A stretch of DNA of 58,593 bases, taken from assembly GCA_012729115.1 (NCBI GenBank), contig JAAYDR010000047.1:1-58593 (forward strand). Reading direction: 5' to 3'. The notes beneath the pieces are model-generated. The model did not search any database, was not told where the DNA came from, and saw only the letters and a program-made list of their open reading frames with translations. Position numbers and translations under genes: made by a program. Shown here piece after piece: positions 17,602-25,113 of this stretch (positions are counted from its first letter, which is position 1; every line of letters begins with the position of its first letter). The stretch is from Clostridiales bacterium (GTDB taxonomy: Bacteria > Bacillota > Clostridia > Christensenellales > Aristaeellaceae).

Positions 17602-18669
17602 ATGAAGATGAGTTTCCGCTGGTTTGGCGAACAGTTTGATTCCGTCAAACTATGGCAAATCCGGCAAATTCCCGGAATGGTGGGCATCATCAGCACGCTG
17701 TATGATACCAAGCCCGGCGATGAATGGGATCTGGAGGCCATCCGCGGCCTGAAAAAGCAGGTCACAGACGCGGGGCTTGCACTGCTTGGCATTGAGAGTG
17801 TGAACATCCATGATGCCATTAAAGTGGGCACGCCGGACAGGGACCGTTACATTCAAAACTACATCAATACCATCCGCAAGCTGGGCAGCGAGGGCATCAG
17901 GCTGATTTGCTACAACTTTATGCCTGTCTTTGACTGGACCCGCTCCGATCTGGCAAAGCCCCGTCCAGATGGCTCCACCGTGCTGGCGTATGATCAGAAC
18001 ATCGTCGACCGCATCAAGCCGGAAGAGTTTTTCAATCGGATGGATGGCGACAGCAACGGTTTTATACTGCCCGGCTGGGAGCCGGAGCGTATGGCCCGTG
18101 TGAAGGAGCTTTTTGAGCTCTACAAGGACGTTACCGAAGAAAAGCTGTTTGACAACCTGGTATACTTCCTCAATGCTGTCATGCCCGTTTGCGACGAATA
18201 TGATGTAAACATGGCCATTCATATCGATGATCCCGTCTGGTCTGTGTTTGGCCTGCCCAGGATTATCACCGGGAAGGGCCCCCTTCACCGGCTCATGGAA
18301 GCTGTACCCAACCCGCACAACGGGGTAACGCTTTGCACAGGTTCCCTCTCGTCAAACCCTGCCAACGACATTCCCGACATCATCCGCAGCCTGAAGGGAC
18401 GCATCCACTTCGTGCATATGCGCAACACCAAACATACCGCGCCAGGCGTATTTGAGGAAGCCGCCCATTACACCTCGGACGGCTCGCTGGATATGGTGGC
18501 CATTATGCAAGCGCTGGTGGACATTGGCTTTGAGGGCCCCATCCGCCCCGATCATGGCCGCGCAATCTGGGGAGAGGTCTCCATGCCCGGATATGGCCTG
18601 TATGACCGCGCGCTGGGCAGCCAGTATCTGTTGGGGCTGTATGACGCGATCAAAAGGCAAAAAGCCTGA
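17602..18669 (+). CDS. uxuA: Mannonate dehydratase
   Basis: A 355-residue enzyme (EC 4.2.1.8) that dehydrates D-mannonate to 2-keto-3-deoxygluconate, the last uronate-specific step before KDG kinase. It has a TIM-barrel, metal-dependent fold. Visible family motifs: YNFMPVFDWTRSDL near residue 110, MAIHIDDPVW near 205, CTGSLSSNPAND, FVHMRN and RPDHGRAIWGE with metal-binding His residues. Length is normal for the UxuA family. It lies directly behind the transporter and ahead of the oxidoreductase, uxuB and uxaC genes, as expected for a glucuronate operon. Confidence 0.95.
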   Translation: MKMSFRWFGEQFDSVKLWQIRQIPGMVGIISTLYDTKPGDEWDLEAIRGLKKQVTDAGLALLGIESVNIHDAIKVGTPDRDRYIQNYINTIRKLGSEGIRLICYNFMPVFDWTRSDLAKPRPDGSTVLAYDQNIVDRIKPEEFFNRMDGDSNGFILPGWEPERMARVKELFELYKDVTEEKLFDNLVYFLNAVMPVCDEYDVNMAIHIDDPVWSVFGLPRIITGKGPLHRLMEAVPNPHNGVTLCTGSLSSNPANDIPDIIRSLKGRIHFVHMRNTKHTAPGVFEEAAHYTSDGSLDMVAIMQALVDIGFEGPIRPDHGRAIWGEVSMPGYGLYDRALGSQYLLGLYDAIKRQKA

Positions 18670-18680
18670 TACCACACCGC

Positions 18681-18741
18681 TGCCCGCCTTCCCGTTTCCC
18701 TGCACCCGCCGCCAGGTGGGATGTACGGCGGGAGGCGGGCA
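18681..18741 (+). other. Intercistronic hairpin between uxuA and the Gfo/Idh/MocA gene
   Basis: TGCCCGCCTTCCCG (18681-18694) pairs with CGGGAGGCGGGCA (18729-18741) apart from one bulge, and an inner alternative pair CCCGCCG (18705-18711) with CGGCGGG (18726-18732) competes with it. There is no U tract, so RNA stability or processing is more likely than termination. Confidence 0.45.
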
Positions 18742-18759
18742 TTCTCAGGAGGAAATCCC

Positions 18760-19905
18760 ATGAAGGTCATGATTATCGGGTGCGGTGGCATCGCGCCAGC
18801 GCATATTGAAGGATATCTCCACGCCGGGGAAGGGGCAACCATCGCCTTTCTGGCGGATCAAAACACCGATCGCGCCCGTGCGCTGATCGAAAAATACGGT
18901 TTGAAGGATGCTGCGGCCATCGCGGATTATCATGAGGGCTTGGGCAAAGTGGATGTGGTAAGCATCTGCACCCCGCCGGGACTGCACAGGGAAATGGCGG
19001 TTGCCGCGTTGGAAAGCGGCTGCCATGTGCTCCTGGAAAAGCCGATGGCCCCTTCCCTGGCGGAGTGCGACGAAATCATCGCTGCCGCCCAGAAGCATGG
19101 CAGGCTCCTGTCCGTGGTGGTGCAGTCACGTTACATCACCAGCATCCGCAATGTGATTGACATGGTAAAAAGCGGAGCTTATGGCCGAAACCTGTATTCC
19201 CGGGTACATTCGGTATGGTACCGGGGAGAAAGCTATTACTACCTGGACTGGCGCGGCCGCTGGGTCGTGGAGGGCGGGGGATGTACGCTCAACCATTCCA
19301 TCCACCACATCGACCTGCTGCTGTGGGCCAAGGGCATGCCCGCGTCCATCCGCGCCTTCATGACCAATTTGAACCACCACAACTCCCAGGAGGAGGATTT
19401 TTCCTCCGCATTGCTGCAGTACACCGACGGGAGCGTAGCGGAGATCACCAGTTCGCTCATTTCCCATGGAGAACAGCAGCAGCTTACCTTCCAGATGGAG
19501 AAGGCAGGGGTCTGCATCCCCTTTCAGGCCCATGCTTCCAAGGCACGGGATAACGGATTCCCCGAACCGGATGAGGAGACGGCGGCCGCCGTACGGGCGG
19601 ATTATGAAAGCCGCCCGAAGCTGGTATTGGAAAACCACGACGGACAGGTGAAAAATTTCCTGCGAGCCATCAACAAAAGCGAACCCCTCATAGCCACAGC
19701 CCAGGATGGGCGTAACTGTATTGAGCTGATTACAGGGATATACCAGTCCGCCATCACCCGGCAGGAGGTCATCTTCCCCATCGGGCCGGACAGCGCTTAC
19801 TATACCAGCGCCTGGCGTGAAAGCGCGCCTCATTTCTTTGAAAAATCCACGGAGGTTGCGGCCTTCGCCGATACGACCATTACAAATTTCAAAAATAAGT
19901 TTTAA
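18760..19905 (+). CDS. Gfo/Idh/MocA family NAD(P)-dependent oxidoreductase
   Basis: A 381-residue sugar-type dehydrogenase. Rossmann start MKVMIIGCGGIAPAHIEGY, then STPPGLH-like SICTPPGLHREMAV and the catalytic EKP motif (VLLEKPMAPS, near residue 97). The C-terminal domain carries GGGCTLNHSIHHIDLLLWA. AGGAGG is 7 nt before the ATG at 18760. The family oxidises or epimerises many sugars and inositols, so the substrate is open. In this operon it could release uronate from a glycoside by transient oxidation, or oxidise an aldonate that feeds the same route. It lies between uxuA and uxuB in the same direction. Confidence 0.9.
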   Translation: MKVMIIGCGGIAPAHIEGYLHAGEGATIAFLADQNTDRARALIEKYGLKDAAAIADYHEGLGKVDVVSICTPPGLHREMAVAALESGCHVLLEKPMAPSLAECDEIIAAAQKHGRLLSVVVQSRYITSIRNVIDMVKSGAYGRNLYSRVHSVWYRGESYYYLDWRGRWVVEGGGCTLNHSIHHIDLLLWAKGMPASIRAFMTNLNHHNSQEEDFSSALLQYTDGSVAEITSSLISHGEQQQLTFQMEKAGVCIPFQAHASKARDNGFPEPDEETAAAVRADYESRPKLVLENHDGQVKNFLRAINKSEPLIATAQDGRNCIELITGIYQSAITRQEVIFPIGPDSAYYTSAWRESAPHFFEKSTEVAAFADTTITNFKNKF

Positions 19906-19944
19906 GGGTCTTACCGCTTGCGACCTGATCAGGGAGGAATCGTC

Positions 19945-21546
19945 ATGAAACTGACTTTGGAAGGCCTGAAGGATCCATCTTACGAGCAGCAGGGGTATCT
20001 GCTGCCCCGCTTCGATATTGAAGCCATGCGCACGCGCACCACTGAAGCGCCCACCTGGCTGCATTTTGGGGCAGGCAACATCCTGCGGGCTTTCCCCTGC
20101 GTGCTGGCACAAAAGCTGCTGGAGCAGGGCGCTGTGGATACCGGCATGATTGTTGTGGAAAGCTATGATGAGGAAATCATCGACAAGGCATTTGCGCCTT
20201 TTGACAACCTGTGCCTGGCGGTATCCCTGAAAAGCGATGGCACCGTGGAAAAGCGCGTTGTAGCTTCCGTAGCACAGGCTCTGGGCTATCATACCCATAC
20301 CGCCCGTGTGGAGGAAATCTTTACCGCAGACAGCCTCCAAATGGTATCCATGACCATTACGGAAAAAGGGTATTCGGTGATGGACGCCCAGGGTATCCCG
20401 CACCCGGCCTTTGCGGGGGATTTTGAATCCATGGACGCTCCGGTGTCCATCATGGCGCTGTTGACAAGGCTTCTGTACCTGCGCTATCAAAATGGAGCAA
20501 AGCCCATCGCCATGGTATCCCTGGACAACTGCTCCCACAATGGAACCATTCTGCAATCCAGCATCCAGGCCATTGCTGCCGCGTGGGTCAAAAAGGGCCT
20601 TGCGGAACCCGGTTTCCTGGACTATCTGACTCATGGAAACCGGGTATCCTTTACCTGGTCGATGATCGACAAAATCACCCCGCGTCCTTCCGAGGAAGTG
20701 ATGGCTCTGCTCCGCCTGGAGGGCTTTGAAGGCGCGGAAGTGGTGGTAACGGGCAAAAACACCTATGTGTCCGGCATGGTAAACGCGGAAGAATGCGAGT
20801 ACCTGGTGATTGAGGACAACTTTCCCAATGGCCGTCCTCCCCTGGAAAAGGTAGGCGTGATTTTCGGCAACCGGGACACCGTGGACCGGGTGGAAAAGAT
20901 GAAGGTTTGCACATGCCTGAACCCGCTGCATACTGCGCTGGCGATCTTTGGCTGCCTGCTGGGCTATACAAAGATCTCCGATGAAATGAAGGATGCTGCG
21001 CTGGTAGGATTGGTGCGCCAGATTGGTTATGGAGAAGGGCTGCCGGTGGTGGTGGACCCCAAAATCATGGACGCCAGGCAGTTTATTGATGAAGTGGTGG
21101 AAAAGCGTCTGCCCAACCCGTTTGTACCGGATACTCCCCAGCGTATCGCATGCGATACCAGCAAAAAAATTCCCGTGCGCTTTGGCGAAACCCTCAAGGC
21201 CTATATTGACAGGGGGCAGGAAGATTTATCCTTCCTCACCTTCATCCCGCTGGTTTTTGCGGGGTATGCCCGCTATCTTACGGGTGTAAATGACGAAGGG
21301 GAGTCCTTCACCCTTTCTCCTGATCCCAATCTGCCTGTGCTGACCTCCCTGTTTGCCGGTTTTGCTCTGGGGACACCCACAGATCCGGCGAAGCTCCATG
21401 CGCTGTTCTCCCGGGAGGATCTCTTTGGCGTGGACCTGTATCGCTATGGTCTGGGCAAGAAAGCGGAAGACATGTTCGCGGAGATGAGCCGGGGGGTTGG
21501 CTGCATCCGTACAGTCCTGGAACGGTACCTTCAAGGGGACAAGTAA
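19945..21546 (+). CDS. uxuB: Fructuronate reductase (mannitol dehydrogenase family)
   Basis: A 533-residue member of the long-chain mannitol dehydrogenase family. It should reduce D-fructuronate to D-mannonate with NADH. Visible signs: WLHFGAGNILRAF (nucleotide-binding start, near residue 35), SLDNCSHNG with the conserved N, and KVCTCLNPLHTALAIFG matching the family K-x-x-x-x-x-N-x-x-H catalytic motif. It is longer than the enterobacterial enzyme of about 490 residues, as in many Clostridia. GGGAGG precedes the ATG at 19945. The position between uxuA and uxaC supports fructuronate over tagaturonate as substrate. Confidence 0.9.
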   Translation: MKLTLEGLKDPSYEQQGYLLPRFDIEAMRTRTTEAPTWLHFGAGNILRAFPCVLAQKLLEQGAVDTGMIVVESYDEEIIDKAFAPFDNLCLAVSLKSDGTVEKRVVASVAQALGYHTHTARVEEIFTADSLQMVSMTITEKGYSVMDAQGIPHPAFAGDFESMDAPVSIMALLTRLLYLRYQNGAKPIAMVSLDNCSHNGTILQSSIQAIAAAWVKKGLAEPGFLDYLTHGNRVSFTWSMIDKITPRPSEEVMALLRLEGFEGAEVVVTGKNTYVSGMVNAEECEYLVIEDNFPNGRPPLEKVGVIFGNRDTVDRVEKMKVCTCLNPLHTALAIFGCLLGYTKISDEMKDAALVGLVRQIGYGEGLPVVVDPKIMDARQFIDEVVEKRLPNPFVPDTPQRIACDTSKKIPVRFGETLKAYIDRGQEDLSFLTFIPLVFAGYARYLTGVNDEGESFTLSPDPNLPVLTSLFAGFALGTPTDPAKLHALFSREDLFGVDLYRYGLGKKAEDMFAEMSRGVGCIRTVLERYLQGDK

Positions 21547-21559
21547 GGGGGATGAACAC

Positions 21560-22954
21560 ATGAAGCCTTTTATGGACAAGGATTTCCTGCTGAAAACAGA
21601 CGCCGCCCGCACGCTGTACCACACCTATGCCGCGCCCATGCCCATTCATGATTACCATTGTCATGTGATGGTAAACGAGATCTGGGAAGACCGCAGTTAT
21701 GACAACCTTTCGCAGGTATGGCTGTCCGGGGATCACTACAAGTGGCGGGCTATGCGTCTGAATGGAATTCCGGAACACCTGATCACCGGAGACGCGCCGG
21801 ACGAAGATAAATTCATGGCCTATGCCCGCACCATCGCAGCCGCGGTGGGCAATCCCCTCTATCATTGGACCCATCTGGAACTGCAACGCTATTTTAACAT
21901 CTATGAACCCCTCAATGAGCACACAGCGCCTGGCATCTGGGAAAAGGCCAACCGCATCCTTCGGGACGGGCTCACAACCCGTCAAATGATTCTGATGTCC
22001 AATGTAAAAACCATCTGTTCCACGGATGATCCGGCAGATGACCTCCGCTATCATCAGAAACTCCGGGATGCTGGTGATTTTCCAGTAAAAGTACTGCCGT
22101 CCTTCCGACCGGATCAGGCCCTGGATGTGCGCAATCCGGGTTTCGCGGCTTATCTGCAGCGCCTGGGACAGGCGGCCGGCGTGGTGGTGAAGGACCTGGT
22201 CACCCTCAAAGACGCGCTGGCAAGCCGCCTTGCTTTCTTTGACGACATGGGCTGCCGCGTTTCTGACCATGCCTTTGCCTATGTGCCGTATGCGGAGGCG
22301 GATGAGTCCGTGGTGGCAGGCATCCTGAATCGTGCGCTTGCGGGCGGTACCATCTCGCGCGGTGAGGAGGAGCAGTACAAGACGCATCTGCTCCAGTATC
22401 TGGCAGCGCTGTACACAAAATACGGCATGGTCATGCAGCTGCACATTGGCCCCATGAGGCGCGTCAATGCGGACATGACCCGAAAGCTGGGTCCGGATAC
22501 CGGGTTTGATTCCATCAACGATTTGTGCATCGCAGAACCTCTTGGGCAGTTCCTCAACAGCCTCAACGAGCAGGGGATGCCCAAGACCATTCTGTACTGC
22601 CTCAATCCAAAGGACAACTATGTGCTGGGCACCATGCTGGGCAACTTTGCCGATGGCGGGATGGCAGGCAAGATGCAATTTGGCTCCGCCTGGTGGTTTA
22701 ACGACCACATCGACGGAATGGTACAGCAGATGACCGCACTGGCTAACCTTGGCATGCTCTCTCAGTTTGCGGGCATGCTCACCGACAGCCGCTCCTTCAC
22801 ATCCTATCCTCGCTTTGAGTACTTCCGCCGCATTTTGTGCAACATCCTGGGAACCTGGATGGAGGAAGGCGAAATTGCTCCGGATATGGAGCGTGTGGGA
22901 CACATTGTTCAGGATATTTGCTGCCATAACATTGAGCGTCTCATAGCCCGGTAA
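21560..22954 (+). CDS. uxaC: Glucuronate isomerase (uronate isomerase)
   Basis: A 464-residue enzyme (EC 5.3.1.12) of the amidohydrolase-like uronate isomerase family. It converts D-glucuronate to D-fructuronate, and often D-galacturonate to tagaturonate. Motifs: PIHDYHCHV with metal-binding His residues (near 30), CSTDDPADDL, DHAFAYVPY, MQLHIGPMR, WWFNDHIDGM and FTSYPRFEYFRR. It starts 13 nt after uxuB with GGGGGATGA as ribosome binding site. It is the first chemical step of the route although last in the gene order, and is followed by two hairpins that close the operon. Confidence 0.95.
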   Translation: MKPFMDKDFLLKTDAARTLYHTYAAPMPIHDYHCHVMVNEIWEDRSYDNLSQVWLSGDHYKWRAMRLNGIPEHLITGDAPDEDKFMAYARTIAAAVGNPLYHWTHLELQRYFNIYEPLNEHTAPGIWEKANRILRDGLTTRQMILMSNVKTICSTDDPADDLRYHQKLRDAGDFPVKVLPSFRPDQALDVRNPGFAAYLQRLGQAAGVVVKDLVTLKDALASRLAFFDDMGCRVSDHAFAYVPYAEADESVVAGILNRALAGGTISRGEEEQYKTHLLQYLAALYTKYGMVMQLHIGPMRRVNADMTRKLGPDTGFDSINDLCIAEPLGQFLNSLNEQGMPKTILYCLNPKDNYVLGTMLGNFADGGMAGKMQFGSAWWFNDHIDGMVQQMTALANLGMLSQFAGMLTDSRSFTSYPRFEYFRRILCNILGTWMEEGEIAPDMERVGHIVQDICCHNIERLIAR

Positions 22955-22965
22955 GAAAATTCCCG

Positions 22966-22984
22966 CGCCCCCTGGGCAGGGGCG
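22966..22984 (+). terminator. First hairpin after uxaC
   Basis: CGCCCC pairs with GGGGCG across a 7 nt loop, directly after the uxaC stop. No U tract; it may act with the larger hairpin 10 nt further on. Confidence 0.4.
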
Positions 22985-22994
22985 ATTCATCATG

Positions 22995-23023
22995 GCTGAG
23001 CGCGTTTGATAAGCGCGCTCAGC
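22995..23023 (+). terminator. Probable terminator of the uronate operon
   Basis: GCTGAGCGCG and CGCGCTCAGC form a perfect 10 bp stem with a 9 nt loop, followed by TTTCT. The U run is short but the stem is strong. It separates uxaC from the DMT gene, which has its own operator immediately behind. Confidence 0.65.
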
Positions 23024-23026
23024 TTT

Positions 23027-23038
23027 CTGGTGTACCAG
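23027..23038. promoter_or_regulatory. UxuR-type operator before the DMT permease gene
   Basis: CTGGTGTACCAG is a near-perfect palindrome (only the central two bases break symmetry) with the same TGGT-ACCA arms as the palindrome at 14178-14187. It is 44 nt upstream of the permease ATG, suggesting that the same GntR regulator controls the second half of the locus. Confidence 0.5.
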
Positions 23039-23081
23039 CATTGTCCGGGATGACCACCATCCCCAAAGGAAAGGGATTCAT

Positions 23082-23975
23082 ATGATCAAGTTACTCGTGG
23101 TTCTGGCAGTGATTTGCATCTCCACCTCCTCGCTGGCTGTGCGTCTGACTGTTGCCCCGGCGGTATGGCTTGCGTTCATCCGCCTGCTTCTTTCAACGGT
23201 AATCCTGCTTCCCTTTGCGCTGACCCGTTACAGGCGGGAGCTGGCGTCCTTGAGCCGCAATGTGTTCCTGCGCTATGCGCTCAGCGGCATCATGCTGGGG
23301 CTGCATTTCCTGTGCTATTTTGAGGCGCTGAAAAATACTTCCATCACCGCGGCGGTGGTGCTGTCTTGCAGCGAGGCCTTCTTTGTTGCAATTGGCGCAC
23401 GAATTTTTTACCGGGAGCCGATCCGCACAAGAGGGTGGATAAGCATTACCATTGCGTTTTTGGGTTGTGTGCTGGTCACTACCGCAAGGAACACCCAAAG
23501 CCCAAACGCACTGATGGGCAATCTGCTGGGCCTGCTGGCGGCGATACTGATCGCCGTGAACACCCTGATCACCAAAGGAAGCCGCAAAGAAGGCTCTACT
23601 ACGGCCTATACGTTTGTAACATACGGCTTTGCAGCGCTCACGCTGTTTGTGGCCACACTGGCCATGGATGTACCCATCACCGGGAGAATGCCCACGGATT
23701 GGCTGATCGGGCTTTGGCTGTCTGTGATATGCACCATTCTGGGACACAGCGTCCTGTCCTACTGCCTGAAGTTTGAACGCGCTTCCTACGTTTCCGCTGC
23801 CAAGCTGCTGTCGCCCGCATCCGCTGCCTTCCTAGGCTGGCTTGTGCTGCAAGAGGTTCCCGCGCCGCAGGTCATTGTCGGCAGCGTGATCATCATGATC
23901 AGCGTGTACGATTATTCCCGTCAATGCTCGCCAGAGCCAAGACAGTGTGCAGCAAAGTCTCTTGGACAGGGCTGA
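23082..23975 (+). CDS. DMT superfamily (EamA) permease
   Basis: A 297-residue membrane protein with about ten hydrophobic segments arranged as two EamA repeats. Family signs include FIRLLLSTVILLP after the first helix, FEALKNTSITAAVVL and VISVICTILGHSVLSY-like sequence in the second half. The family exports or imports metabolites, often amino acids or sugars, and the substrate is unpredictable. A UxuR-like operator upstream and the uronate genes on one side suggest efflux or uptake of a related metabolite. AAAGGAAAGG precedes the ATG. The 209 nt gap after it (23976-24184) shows no gene. Confidence 0.85.
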   Translation: MIKLLVVLAVICISTSSLAVRLTVAPAVWLAFIRLLLSTVILLPFALTRYRRELASLSRNVFLRYALSGIMLGLHFLCYFEALKNTSITAAVVLSCSEAFFVAIGARIFYREPIRTRGWISITIAFLGCVLVTTARNTQSPNALMGNLLGLLAAILIAVNTLITKGSRKEGSTTAYTFVTYGFAALTLFVATLAMDVPITGRMPTDWLIGLWLSVICTILGHSVLSYCLKFERASYVSAAKLLSPASAAFLGWLVLQEVPAPQVIVGSVIIMISVYDYSRQCSPEPRQCAAKSLGQG

Positions 23976-24184
23976 CCCATGCCCAGGTGCTAACACATAT
24001 TGTGCATATGAAACGCTTGTCTCGCAAGGGGTGGAAGGCCGCGAGCACCACACGAACCCAAGAAACGCAAAAAAACTGCGGATGAAAAGCACAAAAATCA
24101 GCAGGATTTCAGTGTATGATGCTCTCATGAATCAACCAACCAAAACCTGCTGCATTGGCAACGCCAAGTTGAAAGGGGAGTCTG

Positions 24185-25093
24185 ATGCCCATGGCCGGTA
24201 TGGTCACTGAAATCCAACGCTTTGTCCTCAATGATGGGCCCGGTATTCGCACAACCGTGTTCCTGAAGGGATGCAATATGCGCTGTGCGTGGTGCCACAA
24301 CCCTGAAACCATACGGGGTGGGCGCGATTTGCATTACTATGAACGAAACTGCATCGGATGCTTTAAATGTATATATGTCTGCCCCAGCAAGGCGCACAAG
24401 AAAATTGACGGGGTTCATCGGTTTTTTCTCAACCTGTGCGTGCGCTGCGGCAAGTGTGCCAAAATCTGCTATGCGGATGCCATGGTGATGAGCGGAGAGG
24501 ATATGTCCGTCGAACAGGTGATGGAGCAGGTAATACAGGACAAACCCTACTACGACGACAGCCATGGCGGTGTCACACTCTCTGGCGGTGAGGTGCTCTG
24601 CCAGCAGGATTTTGCGCTGGAGCTGGTGGAGGCCTGCCATGCTCAGGGCATCCATGTTGGGATTGAAACCAACCTGTACAAGCCAATGGATCAGGCACGG
24701 GCGCTGCTTTCCCAGGTGGATCTGATCATGGCCGATTTCAAACTTTTTGATGATGAGGCCCACCGGCAATGGACAGGTGTTGGCAATGAGACCATCAAAG
24801 AGAATCTTCGTTTGCTGGACGATCTGGGCGTACCCTATATCATCCGCACCCCTGTTATTCCCGGCGTAAATGACAACGAAGATGAAATCGCCGCCATCGC
24901 CGGGTACCTTCAGCCGTTCCGGAATATGATGTATTATGAGCTGCTTGCCTTCAACCCGTTGGGCGCACCCAAATATGAAAGCCTGTCCCTTGCCAATCCG
25001 TTTACGGATGCCAGGCCTTTGCTAAAGACACGCATGCAGGAACTGGCAGCCGCCGCCCGGGCTGCAGGCATCAAAACCCGTACTGACAACTGA
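24185..25093 (+). CDS. Glycyl radical enzyme activase (radical SAM)
   Basis: A 302-residue activating enzyme that abstracts a hydrogen from the glycine of the enzyme encoded next. The radical SAM cluster motif is CNMRCAWC (C-x3-C-x2-C, near residue 30), followed by HNPE. Two extra 4Fe-4S motifs form the ferredoxin-like insert typical of activases other than the short PFL type: CIGCFKCIYVCP and CVRCGKCAKICY. SAM-binding GGVTLSGGEVL is near residue 135. AGGGGAG precedes ATGs at 24185 and 24191. It lies 20 nt upstream of its presumed partner. The family is certain; specificity follows from the neighbour. Confidence 0.93.
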   Translation: MPMAGMVTEIQRFVLNDGPGIRTTVFLKGCNMRCAWCHNPETIRGGRDLHYYERNCIGCFKCIYVCPSKAHKKIDGVHRFFLNLCVRCGKCAKICYADAMVMSGEDMSVEQVMEQVIQDKPYYDDSHGGVTLSGGEVLCQQDFALELVEACHAQGIHVGIETNLYKPMDQARALLSQVDLIMADFKLFDDEAHRQWTGVGNETIKENLRLLDDLGVPYIIRTPVIPGVNDNEDEIAAIAGYLQPFRNMMYYELLAFNPLGAPKYESLSLANPFTDARPLLKTRMQELAAAARAAGIKTRTDN

Positions 25094-25113
25094 TAGAGAG
25101 GAGGACATCACAC

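Noticed and set aside
19126-23041. Two open frames of 601 and 577 codons on the minus strand across the MocA, uxuB and uxaC genes
   Set aside because: Opposite-strand shadows of three well-supported enzymes; translations are rich in His, Gln and Arg and match nothing.
24005-24020. A catabolite-response-like sequence TGAAACGCTTGTC before the activase gene
   Set aside because: The spacing of the central CG is one base off the cre consensus and the symmetry is poor.
24155-24167. Inverted repeat TTGGCAACGCCAA before the activase gene
   Set aside because: Short, close to the ribosome binding site and without a second copy; may be chance.
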